Shown here: one piece after another, positions 32,196 to 41,653 of the stretch | Numbering within the stretch: the stretch's first letter is position 1 | How the letters are laid out: each line of letters starts with the position of its first letter | NCBI RefSeq assembly: GCF_001514265.1 | Contig: NZ_KQ948998.1 | Location: 62,001 to 126,000 of the forward strand | Direction of reading: 5' to 3' | Length of the DNA: 64,000 bases | From: Streptomyces resistomycificus | GTDB lineage: Bacteria; Actinomycetota; Actinomycetes; Streptomycetales; Streptomycetaceae | Made by a program: the position numbers and the translations under genes | The notes under the pieces: generated by a model | The model's database searches: none | Told to the model about the DNA's origin: nothing | The model's input: the letters and a program-made list of their open reading frames with translations, nothing else

Positions 32196-32996
32196 TCACG
32201 CCTTCTGCTTCTTGCGGCGGTTCCCGATGACCATCGAGGTCAGGACGAACAGCACGGCGACCAGGAACATGGCCGTACCGATGACGTTGATCTGGACGGG
32301 CGTGCCGCGCTGTGCCGAGCCCCAGACGAACATGGGGAAGGTGACGGTCGAGCCCGCGGTGAAGTTGGTGATGATGAAGTCGTCGAAGGAGAGCGCGAAG
32401 GCGAGCAGCGCACCCGCGGCGATACCGGGTGCGGCGATCGGCAGGGTGACCCGGACGAAGGTCTGGAACGGGCCGGCGTAGAGGTCCTGCGCCGCCTGCT
32501 CCAGCCGCGGGTCCATCGACATCACGCGCGCCTTCACCGCCACGACGACGAAGCTCATGCAGAACATGATGTGGGCGATGAGAATCGTCCAGAAGCCCAG
32601 CTGGGCGCCCAGGTTGAGGAACAGGGTGAGCAGCGAGGCCGCCATCACGACCTCCGGCATCGCCATCGGCAGGAAGATCAGCGAGTTGACGGCACCCCGC
32701 GCGCGGAAGCGGTAGCGGACCAGCGCGAAGGCGATCGCCGTGCCGAGGGCGGTCGCGCCGAGCGTCGCCCAGACGGCGATCTGGAGACTGATCGACAGCG
32801 AGCCGCACAGGTCGGAGACCCCGCACGGGTCCTTCCAGGCGTCCGTGGAGAACTGCTGCCACTCGTAGTTGAAGCGTCCCTTCGGTTTGTTGAAGGAGAA
32901 CACCGTGACGATGACGTTCGGCAGCAGGAGGTACCCGAGGGTCAGCAGTCCCGCGATGACGACGAAATGGCGCTTGAGCCAGTTGACGAAGGGCAT
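32196..32996 (-). CDS. potC: Polyamine ABC transporter permease PotC-like
   Basis: A 266-residue inner-membrane permease with six helices. The EAA loop LEQAAQDLYAGPFQTFVRVTLP is followed by AFALSFDDFIITNFTAG, a hallmark of PotC/PotI. Its ATG directly abuts the potB stop (TGAATG). With PotA, PotB and PotD it would import spermidine or putrescine; which one cannot be read from the permease. Confidence 0.93.
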   Translation of the reverse strand: MPFVNWLKRHFVVIAGLLTLGYLLLPNVIVTVFSFNKPKGRFNYEWQQFSTDAWKDPCGVSDLCGSLSISLQIAVWATLGATALGTAIAFALVRYRFRARGAVNSLIFLPMAMPEVVMAASLLTLFLNLGAQLGFWTILIAHIMFCMSFVVVAVKARVMSMDPRLEQAAQDLYAGPFQTFVRVTLPIAAPGIAAGALLAFALSFDDFIITNFTAGSTVTFPMFVWGSAQRGTPVQINVIGTAMFLVAVLFVLTSMVIGNRRKKQKA

Positions 32997-33926
32997 TCAG
33001 ACCAGATCCTCCGTGCCGGACTTACGGATGTAGACCGTGACCATCACGAGGATCGCGGCCATGAGGATGAAGGAGAGTGCCGCGGCCGTCGGGTAGTCGA
33101 GGATGCGCAGGAACTGCGACTGGATGACGTTGCCGACCATACGGGTGTCCGTGGAGCCGAGCAGGTCGGCGTTGACGTAGTCGCCGGCCGCCGGGATGAA
33201 GGTCAGCAGCGTGCCGGAGACCACGCCCGGCATCGACAGCGGGAAGGTGACCTTGCGGAAGACGGTGGACGGCTTGGCGTACAGGTCGCCCGCCGCCTCG
33301 TGGAGGCGTCCGTCGATGCGCTCCAGCGAGGAGTACAGCGGCAGGACCATGAAGGGCAGGAAGTTGTACGTCAGACCGCACACGACCGCCAGTGGCGTGG
33401 CCAGCACGCGGTCCCCCGACGTCCAGCCGAGCCAGCTCGTGACGTCCAGGACGTGCAGGGTGTTCAGGGCGCCGACGACCGGGCCGCCGTCCGCGAGGAT
33501 CGTCTTCCAGGCGAGCGTACGGATCAGGAAGCTGGTGAAGAACGGCGCGATCACCAGGATCATGATCAGGTTCCGCCAGCGGCCCGCCCGGAAGGCGATG
33601 AGGTACGCCAGCGGGTAACCGAGCAGCAGACACAGCAGGGTCGCGGAGGCCGCGTAGGCGACCGAGCGCAGGAACTGCGGCCAGTACTCGCTCAGCGCGT
33701 CCCAGTAGGTGGCGAAGTGCCAGGTGACCTTGTAGCCCTCCTCCAGCGAGCCCGTCTGTACGGAGGTGGAGGCCTGGTAGATCATCGGCAGCGCGAAGAA
33801 GACCAGCAGCCAAAGGATGCCGGGCAGCAGCAGCCAGTACGGGACGAACCGGCCGCGCTTGCGCGGGGGCTTCTTCTCCGGGGCCGTCGGGGAGAGCGGG
33901 GGAGGCGCCTCGGTGAGCGTCGACAT
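32997..33926 (-). CDS. potB: Polyamine ABC transporter permease PotB-like
   Basis: A 309-residue inner-membrane permease. A 25-residue basic, proline-rich N-terminus precedes six helices and the EAA loop LHEAAGDLYAKPSTVFRKVTFP. IPAAGDYVNADLLGS is typical of PotB/PotH. Its ATG overlaps the potA stop (TGATG). Confidence 0.93.
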   Translation of the reverse strand: MSTLTEAPPPLSPTAPEKKPPRKRGRFVPYWLLLPGILWLLVFFALPMIYQASTSVQTGSLEEGYKVTWHFATYWDALSEYWPQFLRSVAYAASATLLCLLLGYPLAYLIAFRAGRWRNLIMILVIAPFFTSFLIRTLAWKTILADGGPVVGALNTLHVLDVTSWLGWTSGDRVLATPLAVVCGLTYNFLPFMVLPLYSSLERIDGRLHEAAGDLYAKPSTVFRKVTFPLSMPGVVSGTLLTFIPAAGDYVNADLLGSTDTRMVGNVIQSQFLRILDYPTAAALSFILMAAILVMVTVYIRKSGTEDLV

Positions 33927-35107
33927 CAGGCCGCCGCCTCTTCCTGGATTCCCGCGGAGCCCGGCGTCCCGGCAAGCAGGGACTGGGCCGCGTCCAGGCC
34001 GAAGGTGTGGGCCGGGCTCCAGTGCAGGACCACGTCGGCGCCGGGCACCAGGCGGGTGTCGCGGTCGACGTTCTGGACGTAGACCTCGAACTCCGGGCAG
34101 ACCGCGCTGTCGATGACGTACTGGGTGGAGACGCCGATGAAGCTGCCGCTGGCGATCTTGCCGGTGATGCGGTTGCGGCCCTCGGGGATCTCGCCCGCGT
34201 CGTCGGCGTGGGTGAGGGAGATCTTCTCGGGGCGGACGCCGACCAGCACCTTGCCGCCGGTCGTCGTCGGGGCGGAACAGCGCGCCTCGGGCAGCACGAG
34301 CTTGCCGCCGCCGGCCTTCAGGACGATGTCGTCGCCGGTCTTCGTGTCGACCTCGGCCTCGATGAGGTTCGAGGTGCCGAGGAAGTTGGCGACGAAGGTG
34401 GTGTGCGGGTTCTCGTACAGGTCGGTCGGCGAGCCGAGCTGTTCGACGCGGCCCGCGTTCATCACGGCGACCGTGTCGGCCATGGTCATGGCCTCCTCCT
34501 GGTCGTGGGTGACGTGGATGAAGGTGATACCGACCTCGGTCTGGATGCGCTTGAGCTCCAGCTGCATCTGGCGGCGCAGCTTGAGGTCGAGGGCGCCGAG
34601 GGGCTCGTCGAGGAGCAGCACCCGGGGGGTGTTGATCAGCGCGCGGGCCACGGCGACGCGCTGCTGCTGGCCGCCGGAGAGCTGGTGCGGCTTCTTGCGG
34701 GACTGTTCGCCCAGCTGCACGAGGTCGAGCATCTCCTCGACCTGCTTCTTCACCGACTTGATGCCGCGCCGGCGCAGGCCGAAGGCGACGTTCTCGAAGA
34801 TGTCGAGGTGCGGGAAGAGGGCGTAGGACTGGAAGACCGTGTTCACCGGCCGCTTGTAGGGCGGCAGGCTGGTGACTTCCTGGTCGCCGAGGAAGACGCT
34901 GCCGGAGGAGGGTTCCTCCAGGCCCGCGATCATGCGGAGGGTGGTGGTCTTGCCGCAGCCGGAGGCGCCGAGCAGCGCGAAGAAGGAGCCGTGCGGCACG
35001 GTGAGGTCCAGCGGGTGTACGGCGGTGAAGGAGCCGTAGGTCTTGCTGATGCCCGAGAGGCGGACGTCGCCGCCGTGGTCGGTCTTGTTCGTCGTCACGG
35101 TGGTCAC
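33926..35107 (-). CDS. potA: Polyamine ABC transporter ATP-binding protein PotA-like
   Basis: A 393-residue ATPase with Walker A GASGCGKTT, signature LSGGQQQRVAVARAL and Walker B VLLLDEPLGALD. The switch His is in HVTHDQEEA, and a C-terminal TOBE domain regulates the complex (from about 290). GTG 35107 overlaps the potD stop (GTGA). It energises the PotB/PotC channel encoded next. Confidence 0.95.
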   Translation of the reverse strand: MTTVTTNKTDHGGDVRLSGISKTYGSFTAVHPLDLTVPHGSFFALLGASGCGKTTTLRMIAGLEEPSSGSVFLGDQEVTSLPPYKRPVNTVFQSYALFPHLDIFENVAFGLRRRGIKSVKKQVEEMLDLVQLGEQSRKKPHQLSGGQQQRVAVARALINTPRVLLLDEPLGALDLKLRRQMQLELKRIQTEVGITFIHVTHDQEEAMTMADTVAVMNAGRVEQLGSPTDLYENPHTTFVANFLGTSNLIEAEVDTKTGDDIVLKAGGGKLVLPEARCSAPTTTGGKVLVGVRPEKISLTHADDAGEIPEGRNRITGKIASGSFIGVSTQYVIDSAVCPEFEVYVQNVDRDTRLVPGADVVLHWSPAHTFGLDAAQSLLAGTPGSAGIQEEAAA

Positions 35108-36351
35108 GCCCCAGTCAGCTTCGCGAACTTCTCTTCAAAGGCCGTCTCTTCCTTCGAGCTCAGTGAGCGGAAGGCGTGCGACTTCTCGGCCATGGCCTTG
35201 TCGGGGATGATCAGCGGGTTGTTCGCCGCATCCTCGTCGATCTTCTCCAGCTCGGGCTTCACTCCGTCGACGGGGCACACGTAGTTGATGTACGCGGCGA
35301 GCTCGGCGGCCGGCTTCGGCTCATAGTAGAAGTCGATGAGCCGTTCGGCGTTGGTCTTGTGCCGTGCCTTGTTGGGGATCAGCAGGTTGTCTGTCGACGT
35401 CATGTAGCCGCTGTCCGGGATGATGAAGTCGATGTCCGGGCTGTCCGCCTTCAGCTGGACGACGTCGCCGGCCCAGGCGATGCAGGCCGCGAAGTCCCCG
35501 CTGGTCAGGTCGGAGGTGTAGTCGTTGCCGGTGAAGCGGCGGATCTGGCCCCTGTCGACGGCCTTCTGGAGGCGCGCGATCGCCGCGTCGTAGTCGTCGG
35601 CGGTGAAGTTCGCCGGGTCCTTGCCCATGTCCAGCAGGGTCATGCCGATGCTGTCGCGCATCTCCGACAGGAAGCCGACGCGGCCCTTGAGTCGGGGGTT
35701 GTCGAGCAGGTCGGAGACCGACTTCACCTCCACGCCGCCCAGCGCCTTCTTGTTGTAGGCGATGACCGTGGAGATGCCCTGCCAGACGTAGGAGTAGGCG
35801 CGGCCGGGGTCCCAGTCGGGGTCGCGGAACTGCGCCGACAGGTTGGCGTAGGCGTGCGGCAGGTTGGAGGCGTCGAGTTTCTGCACCCATCCCAGGCGGA
35901 TGAGGCGGCCGGCCAGCCAGTCGGTGAGGACGATCAGGTCGCGGCCGGTGTCCTGGCCGGCGGCGAGCTGCGGCTTGATCTTGCCGAAGAACTCGTTGTT
36001 GTCGTTGATGTCCTCGGTGTACTTGACCTTGACGCCGGTCCGCCGGGTGAACTGGTCCAGCGTCGGGTGGTTCTTGCCGCTGTCGTCGACGTCCATGTAC
36101 TCGGTCCAGTTGGAGAAGTTCACGGACTTCTCCTTCTCCGAGTAGTCGTCCGCGGAGACGCCGCCCTGGGTCTTGCCGGCCGCGGGGATGCCACAGGCGC
36201 TCAGCGCACTCATTCCGCCGACCGCGAGCGCGCCGCCCGCGGAGGCGCGCAACAGGGACCGGCGGGTCATGGCGGCCCTGCCGTTCCTGAGGCTGCGCCG
36301 CATGGCGGCCACCTGGGCCGGGGACAGGCGGTCGGGCTCGTACTGCTCCAT
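35104..36351 (-). CDS. potD: Polyamine-binding lipoprotein PotD/PotF-like
   Basis: A 415-residue solute-binding protein with a long cytoplasmic N-tail. Its Tat motif is TRRSLLRA (Arg30-Arg31) and lipobox LSAC has Cys53. The mature part has the PotD-type SNWTEYMDVDD start and INDNNEFFGKIKPQL. RFTGNDYTSDLTSGDFAACIAW and FIIPDSGYM follow, matching ligand-contact regions of the family. ATG 36351 has GAAAGGG about 10 nt upstream; reading further upstream is low-quality. It follows the aldehyde dehydrogenase gene by 55 nt. A second, related binding protein is encoded at 47648. Confidence 0.92.
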   Translation of the reverse strand: MEQYEPDRLSPAQVAAMRRSLRNGRAAMTRRSLLRASAGGALAVGGMSALSACGIPAAGKTQGGVSADDYSEKEKSVNFSNWTEYMDVDDSGKNHPTLDQFTRRTGVKVKYTEDINDNNEFFGKIKPQLAAGQDTGRDLIVLTDWLAGRLIRLGWVQKLDASNLPHAYANLSAQFRDPDWDPGRAYSYVWQGISTVIAYNKKALGGVEVKSVSDLLDNPRLKGRVGFLSEMRDSIGMTLLDMGKDPANFTADDYDAAIARLQKAVDRGQIRRFTGNDYTSDLTSGDFAACIAWAGDVVQLKADSPDIDFIIPDSGYMTSTDNLLIPNKARHKTNAERLIDFYYEPKPAAELAAYINYVCPVDGVKPELEKIDEDAANNPLIIPDKAMAEKSHAFRSLSSKEETAFEEKFAKLTGA

Positions 36352-36406
36352 GCGCTTGGTGCCCTTTCGGGAGTGATCGGCCGCGGGTCGGGCGGCCTGC
36401 GTACGG

Positions 36407-37942
36407 CTATCGGTCCCCGAAGATCGTGCGGTGCCAGTCCTTGCGGGGCACCGCCGTGTTGTCGAACATGACGTGCTTGATCTGGGTGTACTCGTCGAAG
36501 GAGTACGTGGACATGTCCTTGCCGAAGCCAGATGCCTTGTATCCGCCGTGGGGCATCTCGCTGATGATCGGAATGTGGTCGTTGATCCACACGCACCCTG
36601 CCTTGATCTCGCGGGTGGCGCGGTTGGCCCGGTAGACGTCCCGGCTCCACGCGGAGGCGGCGAGCCCGTACGGGCTGTCGTTGGCCAGCCGGAGTCCCTC
36701 GTCGTCGGTGTCGAAGGGCAGTACGACCAGAACCGGGCCGAACAGTTCGGACTGGACGATCTCGCTGTCCTGGGCGGCGTCGACGACCAGAGTGGGGCGA
36801 TAGTAAGCACCGTTCTCGAGATCCGCCTGCGGAGCCTCGCCTCCGGTCACCACGCGCGCGTAGCCGCGCGCCCGGTCGACGAAGCCGGCGACGCGGTCGC
36901 GCTGGGCGTGCGAGATCAGCGGGCCGAGGTCGGTGCCGGGTGCGAACGGGTCGCCGAGCCGGACGGTCTCCATGAGGGCGGCCGTCTGCTCGACGAAGGC
37001 CTCGTACAGGGGCCGCTGTACGTACGCGCGCGTGGCGGCCGTGCAGTCCTGCCCGGTGTTGATGAGCGCGCCCGCGACGGCGCCGTGGACGGCCGCTTCG
37101 AGGTCGGCGTCGTCGAAGACCACGAAGGGTGCCTTGCCGCCCAGCTCCAGGTGGAGCCGCTTGACGGTCGCGGTGGCGATCTCGGCGACCCGCTTGCCGA
37201 CGGCGGTGGAGCCGGTGAACGACGTCATGGCGACGTCCGGGTGGCCGACGAGGTGCTCGCCGGCCTCCCTGCCGGTGCCGGTGACGATGTTGACGACCCC
37301 GTCGGGGATTCCGGCGTCGGTCGCGGCCTGGGCGAAGAGCAGCGAGGTGAGCGGGGTGAGCTCGGCCGGCTTCAGGACGATGGTGTTGCCCGCGGCGATC
37401 GCCGGGAGGATCTTCCAGGCGGCCATCTGGAGGGGGTAGTTCCAGGGCGCGACGGAGCCGACGACACCGATGGGTTCGCGGCGCACGTACGAGGTGTGGT
37501 CGCCGGAGTACTCGCCCGCGGACTGGCCCTGGAGGTGCCGGGCGGCGCCCGCGAAGAAGGCGGTGTTGTCGATGGTCCCGGGGACGTCGAACTCCCGGGT
37601 GAGCTTGATCGGCTTGCCGCACTGGAGGGACTCGGCGCGGGCGAAGTCCTCGGCGCGCTCGGCGATCACGGCGGCGAGGCGGTGCAGTGCGTCCGAGCGC
37701 TCGCCCGGGGTCGCCGACGACCATCCGGGGAAGGCCGCGCGGGCCGCGGCGACGGCCGCGTCCACGTCGGCGGCGCCCGCCAGCTCGTACGTGTACACCT
37801 CCTCGCCGGTCGAGGGGTCGACGACCGCGTGGGTACGGCCAGAGGAGCCCTTGGTCAGACGTCCCGCGATGAACTGCGCGCCGTCCGCGAAGCGGTCCTG
37901 TGCCGGAAATCGTTCCGGGGTGGCATTGCCCGGGTAGTGCAT
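36407..37942 (-). CDS. Aldehyde dehydrogenase, aminobutyraldehyde / gamma-glutamyl-aminobutyraldehyde type
   Basis: A 511-residue ALDH with NAD-binding SFTGSTAVGK, catalytic Glu266 in HLELGGKAP and Cys300 in NTGQDCTAATR. The tail SEMPHGGYKASGFGKDMSTYSFDEYTQ (split over two motifs) is typical of aminobutyraldehyde dehydrogenases such as PatD/PuuC. It would oxidise the aldehyde made by the DAO oxidase or by an aminotransferase. ATG 37942 follows GGAGGAGAG at about 12 nt. It heads a six-gene operon running to 30748. It is about 50 percent alike by eye to the second enzyme at 49054. Confidence 0.9.
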   Translation of the reverse strand: MHYPGNATPERFPAQDRFADGAQFIAGRLTKGSSGRTHAVVDPSTGEEVYTYELAGAADVDAAVAAARAAFPGWSSATPGERSDALHRLAAVIAERAEDFARAESLQCGKPIKLTREFDVPGTIDNTAFFAGAARHLQGQSAGEYSGDHTSYVRREPIGVVGSVAPWNYPLQMAAWKILPAIAAGNTIVLKPAELTPLTSLLFAQAATDAGIPDGVVNIVTGTGREAGEHLVGHPDVAMTSFTGSTAVGKRVAEIATATVKRLHLELGGKAPFVVFDDADLEAAVHGAVAGALINTGQDCTAATRAYVQRPLYEAFVEQTAALMETVRLGDPFAPGTDLGPLISHAQRDRVAGFVDRARGYARVVTGGEAPQADLENGAYYRPTLVVDAAQDSEIVQSELFGPVLVVLPFDTDDEGLRLANDSPYGLAASAWSRDVYRANRATREIKAGCVWINDHIPIISEMPHGGYKASGFGKDMSTYSFDEYTQIKHVMFDNTAVPRKDWHRTIFGDR

Positions 37943-38051
37943 GTCGCTCTCGCTCTCCTCCGCCGTCGCCCCGCGTGTGTCGGAGACGGGTGGCGTAGCT
38001 CCAGCTCGATTTGAGTGACGATCCTGGCAGAGCAGGTGGCGTCCAACAAGT

Positions 38052-38087
38052 GATTCCGTTGTTGCCTTTTGGTTACGCGACGGAATC
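38052..38087. promoter_or_regulatory. Inverted repeat in the divergent region upstream of the polyamine operon
   Basis: Arms GATTCCGT (38052-38059) and ACGGAATC (38080-38087) are 20 nt apart, 110 nt upstream of the aldehyde dehydrogenase start and 43 nt before the NADAR start. It is AT-richer than the surroundings and a candidate operator for either gene. Confidence 0.45.
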
Positions 38088-38129
38088 TGTCGACCAGGTG
38101 TCGAGTCGCAGCGGAAAAGGGGGGACGGA

Positions 38130-38726
38130 GTGTCAGTGGTGCCTGCCAGACTCGCGTGCATGGAAGGGATCACGGGGAAGATCGACTCTCGGGAAGCGCT
38201 GGTCAGGGAGATCCGGACGGGCGCGAAAATCAAGTATCTGCACTTCTGGGGCCACCGGCCGCGACCGGACGGTCGTGTCGGGGCGAGCTGTCTGAGCCAG
38301 TGGTGGCCGTCACCGTTCGTGGTGGACGGGGTGACCTACGCGACCGCCGAGCACTGGATGATGGCGGGCAAGGCGCGGCTTTTCGAAGACGCGGAGGCGG
38401 GGCGGCGCGTGCTGGCGGCGGAGCATCCGGCCGAGGCGAAGAAGGCCGGGCGGCTGGTGCGCGGCTTCGACGAGGCGGTCTGGGAGCGCGAGCGCTTCGG
38501 GATCGTCGTCGAGGGCAGCGTGCACAAGTTCGCCTCGGACCCCAGGCTGCGGGGGTTCCTGCTGAGCACGGGCGAGCGGGTACTGGTGGAAGCCAGCCCC
38601 GTGGACCGCGTCTGGGGCATCGGCCTCACCGCGGACGACGAGGCGGCCCAACACCCCGAGCGGTGGCGGGGAGCGAACCTGCTGGGGTTCGCGCTGATGG
38701 AGGCGCGGGGGCGGCTGCGGGGGTAG
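38130..38726 (+). CDS. NADAR-family (YbiA-like) N-glycosidase
   Basis: The 198-residue protein carries the NADAR/DUF1768 fold. LHFWGHRP and SQWWPSPFVVDGVTYATAEHWMMAGKA bracket the conserved Trp/Glu/His active-site residues. VWGIGL and NLLGFALMEAR lie near the end. Family members split N-glycosidic bonds in reactive riboflavin intermediates or remove ADP-ribose from modified bases or proteins. GTG 38130 has AAGGGG about 8 nt upstream, whereas ATG 38160 has none. It is divergent from the polyamine operon, with no functional link evident. Confidence 0.87.
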   Translation: MSVVPARLACMEGITGKIDSREALVREIRTGAKIKYLHFWGHRPRPDGRVGASCLSQWWPSPFVVDGVTYATAEHWMMAGKARLFEDAEAGRRVLAAEHPAEAKKAGRLVRGFDEAVWERERFGIVVEGSVHKFASDPRLRGFLLSTGERVLVEASPVDRVWGIGLTADDEAAQHPERWRGANLLGFALMEARGRLRG

Positions 38727-38762
38727 GGGTGGGCGACCGGCCCCGCCCCCGCGCCTCCTCGA

Positions 38763-39722
38763 TCAGGGGAACGCCACCAGCAGGACGATGAACGCGATGG
38801 ACAGGCCGAGGCCCACACTGCCGCAGATGAGGCCGGCCAGGGCCTGGCCGGGGTTCGTGGCCTCGCCACGGCCGGCCTTCTTGCGGGCGAGCACGCCGAA
38901 GACGACGGACAGGATCCCGGCGACGAGGGCCAACGGCCACAGGCAGAAGCCGACGGCCGCGATGATGCCGAGCACCAGGGAGGCCGTGCCCATGCCGTTG
39001 CTGGGTGCCGGCGTCATGCCGGGCCAGCCGTAGTAGGCACCGGCGCCATGGGACTGCGGGCCGTGGGCGCCGTAGACGGGCGGGGCGGGGTAGCCGTAGC
39101 CGCCCGGGTAGCCGTACGCGGCGGGGCCGGGGCCGTCGGGGGCGATGGGCGGCGGGGGAACCTGCTCGTGCCCGTAGGGCGCGGCCGCACCCGGGGCGGG
39201 CGGCGGGTAGGCGTCCACCGGACCGGAACCCACCGGTGCCGTGGGGTTCGGCGGGGCGAAGGGGTTGTCGGAGACGTTGGCCTGGGCCGGGGTCGTCGGC
39301 CCGGCGAAGGGGGAGGACCAGGGCCGGGAGGCGTCGGGGCCTGCGACGGGCGGCGTGCCCGCGACCGGCGCCCCGGACCCGCCGGGCGGAATGCCCGTGC
39401 CCCCCGGCGGCGTCCCCACACCCGGCATCGACGTCACCGTCTGCTGGTCGTGCACGGACGAGGAGGGGGTGGAGGTCGGTGGTTGCGTGAGCGGGGTCAG
39501 GGGCCCCGTGTCGGCGACCGTGGCGCCGGGGCCGGCGGAGGCCGCCTGTGGGGGTGTCGGCCAGGTCTGCGTCATGCCCCGGGCCTGGCCTGGCGCCGTG
39601 TCGGCCGGCGCGGCCCACGGATCGTGGGGAGCGTCGGCGGGTTCGCCGGTCCCACCCGTCGGCGTCGCCCGGTGCGCGGCGTCGTCGCCCCGCGCCTCCG
39701 GCTTCTGCGCGTCGTCGGACAT
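38763..39722 (-). CDS. DUF4190-type membrane protein with long Pro/Gly-rich N-terminus
   Basis: A 319-residue protein whose first about 235 residues are a low-complexity Pro, Gly, Ala and Thr region, probably disordered and cytoplasmic. Two C-terminal transmembrane helices follow (about 244-268 and 287-313), separated by ARKKAGRGEATNPGQALAG. The GMGTASLVLGIIA start of the first helix is typical of DUF4190. Function is unknown in the family. ATG 39722 has GGAGGGGGG upstream. It converges with the NADAR gene, with only 36 nt between the stops. Confidence 0.8.
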   Translation of the reverse strand: MSDDAQKPEARGDDAAHRATPTGGTGEPADAPHDPWAAPADTAPGQARGMTQTWPTPPQAASAGPGATVADTGPLTPLTQPPTSTPSSSVHDQQTVTSMPGVGTPPGGTGIPPGGSGAPVAGTPPVAGPDASRPWSSPFAGPTTPAQANVSDNPFAPPNPTAPVGSGPVDAYPPPAPGAAAPYGHEQVPPPPIAPDGPGPAAYGYPGGYGYPAPPVYGAHGPQSHGAGAYYGWPGMTPAPSNGMGTASLVLGIIAAVGFCLWPLALVAGILSVVFGVLARKKAGRGEATNPGQALAGLICGSVGLGLSIAFIVLLVAFP

Positions 39723-39873
39723 GCGCGGCCCCCCTCCGTTGAACGTGCCGTCATGCTAAGGCCCGACCCCCTCCGCCGTGACCCCGGCCTACGATGATCC
39801 CGAGTCACCGATCAGCCGATCACCCGCGTCCCGCCGTACCCACCGGCACGGGGCGCCGTTCCGGGGAGGAACC

Positions 39874-40935
39874 TTGACCGACCACCTCATAGACGCCCGT
39901 GCCCCGCGCGACCTGCACGCCTTCATCGCGTCGCTGCCCAAGGCCGAACTGCACGTGCACCACGTAGGCTCCGCCTCCCCGCGGATCGTGTCGGAGCTGG
40001 CCGCCCGTCACCCGGACTCCCAGGTGCCCACCGACCCCGAGGCCCTGGTCGACTTCTTCACGTTCACGGACTTCGCCCACTTCATCCAGGTGTACCTGTC
40101 CGTCGTCGACCTGATCCGCACCCCGGAGGACGTCCGGCTCCTGACCTACGAGGTGGCCCGGGACCTGGCGCGGCAGCAGGTGCGCTACGCCGAGCTGACC
40201 ATCACGCCGTTCTCCTCGACCCGGCGCGGCATCGACGAGGGTGCCTTCATGGACGCGATCGAGGACGCCCGCAAGGCCGCCGAGGCCGACTTCGGAACCC
40301 TGCTGCGCTGGTGCTTCGACATTCCGGGCGAGGCCGGACTGGAGTCCGCCGAGGAGACGGTGCGGATGGCCACCGACGACCGGCTGCGCCCTGAGGGGCT
40401 GGTGTCCTTCGGCCTCGGCGGGCCCGAGATCGGCGTGCCCCGGCCGCAGTTCAAGCCGTACTTCGACCGGGCGATCGCCGCCGGCCTGCACTCCGTGCCG
40501 CACGCCGGCGAGACCACCGGCCCGCAGACGGTGTGGGACGCGCTGACCCACCTGCGCGCCGAACGCATCGGGCACGGCACGAGTTCCGCCCAGGACGAGA
40601 AGCTGCTCGCCCATCTCGCCGAGCACCGGATCGCGTTGGAGGTGTGCCCGACCTCCAACATCGCCACCCGCGCCGTCCGCACCCTCGACGAGCACCCCAT
40701 CAAGGAGTTCGTGAAGGCCGGCGTCCTGGTCACGATCAACTCCGACGATCCACCGATGTTCGGCACCGACCTCGACAACGAGTACGCGGTCGCCGCCCGC
40801 CTCCTCGACCTCGACGAGCGGGGCGTGGCCGAACTGGCCAAGAACGCGGTGGAGGCGTCGTTCCTCGACGCGGCCGGCAAGACCCGTGTCAAGGACGAGA
40901 TCGAGACCTACACCACCGCGTGGCTCGCGCCCTGA
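39874..40935 (+). CDS. Adenosine-deaminase-family enzyme, possibly aminodeoxyfutalosine deaminase
   Basis: A 353-residue metal-dependent deaminase. Zinc ligands His27 and His29 are in ELHVHHVGSAS, and His210 and catalytic Glu213 in PHAGETTGP. His234 is in IGHGTSS and the Asp pair 291-292 in NSDDPPMFGTDL. The usual HLDG after the first ligands is HHVG, which separates it from standard adenosine deaminases. From memory, a Streptomyces homologue in a comparable position was assigned to 6-aminodeoxyfutalosine deamination in menaquinone synthesis. I cannot verify that here, and adenosine remains an alternative. The TTG start at 39874 is set by GGGAGGA just upstream; a TACGAT -10-like box lies at 39790. 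Confidence 0.85.
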   Translation: MTDHLIDARAPRDLHAFIASLPKAELHVHHVGSASPRIVSELAARHPDSQVPTDPEALVDFFTFTDFAHFIQVYLSVVDLIRTPEDVRLLTYEVARDLARQQVRYAELTITPFSSTRRGIDEGAFMDAIEDARKAAEADFGTLLRWCFDIPGEAGLESAEETVRMATDDRLRPEGLVSFGLGGPEIGVPRPQFKPYFDRAIAAGLHSVPHAGETTGPQTVWDALTHLRAERIGHGTSSAQDEKLLAHLAEHRIALEVCPTSNIATRAVRTLDEHPIKEFVKAGVLVTINSDDPPMFGTDLDNEYAVAARLLDLDERGVAELAKNAVEASFLDAAGKTRVKDEIETYTTAWLAP

Positions 40936-40954
40936 TCCCAGCACAATGGGGGGC

Positions 40955-41641
40955 ATGCAGAAGCTGACCGCCGTGGCCCACCGCGGCGACCCCTACCGCG
41001 TCCGTGAGAACACGCTCGACTCGCTGCGTGCCGCGCTGCGGCTGGGCGCGGACGCGGTCGAGATCGACGTACGGCTCACCCGGGACGGCGTGCCCGTGCT
41101 GCTGCACGACGAGACCCTGAAACGGCTGTGGGGGCACGACCGCCCGCTGCGGTCGCTCTCGGCGGACGAGGTGCGCGGGCTCACGGACGGCGACGTGCCG
41201 ACGCTGGCCGAGGCGCTGGCGGCGACCGAGGGCAGCCGGGTGATGCTCGACCTGCCGGGCACCTCCGAGGTGCGGGCGGCGCGCCGGGTCGTGGACGTCG
41301 TGCGCGCGTGCGGGGCCGAGGAGCGCGCGTACTACTGCGCGGACGCCACGGCCATGCTCGCCGTGCGCGCCGCCGACCCGGCCGCCGAGATCGCGCTGAC
41401 CTGGACGACCCTCGCCCCGCCGCGCCCCGCCCTGCTGGCCGCGGTACGCCCCCGCTGGCTCAACTACCGCTTCGGCCTGGTCGACCGCGCCCTCGCCGAA
41501 CGCGTCCACACCGACGGCTGTCTTCTCTCCGTGTGGACCCCCGACACCCGCCGCTCGATGCGCCGCCTCGTCGACCTGGGCGTGGACTCGATCACCACCA
41601 ACCGCGTCGACCTCCTGTGCGCCCTGCGCGACACCTGCTGA
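40955..41641 (+). CDS. Glycerophosphodiester phosphodiesterase
   Basis: A 228-residue single-domain GDPD. It has the catalytic HRGDP near the start, ENTLDSLRAALRLGAD, the metal ligands in VEIDVRLTRDG and the second catalytic His in LLHDETL. TDGCLLSVWTPDT and VDSITTNRVD close the barrel. It hydrolyses glycerophosphodiesters to sn-glycerol 3-phosphate and an alcohol. No signal peptide. Starts at 40955 and 40946 are both possible; the former has a G-rich GGGGG just upstream. It follows the deaminase gene by 19 nt and may be co-transcribed. Confidence 0.92.
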   Translation: MQKLTAVAHRGDPYRVRENTLDSLRAALRLGADAVEIDVRLTRDGVPVLLHDETLKRLWGHDRPLRSLSADEVRGLTDGDVPTLAEALAATEGSRVMLDLPGTSEVRAARRVVDVVRACGAEERAYYCADATAMLAVRAADPAAEIALTWTTLAPPRPALLAAVRPRWLNYRFGLVDRALAERVHTDGCLLSVWTPDTRRSMRRLVDLGVDSITTNRVDLLCALRDTC

Positions 41642-41653
41642 GGCGCGGAAGCG

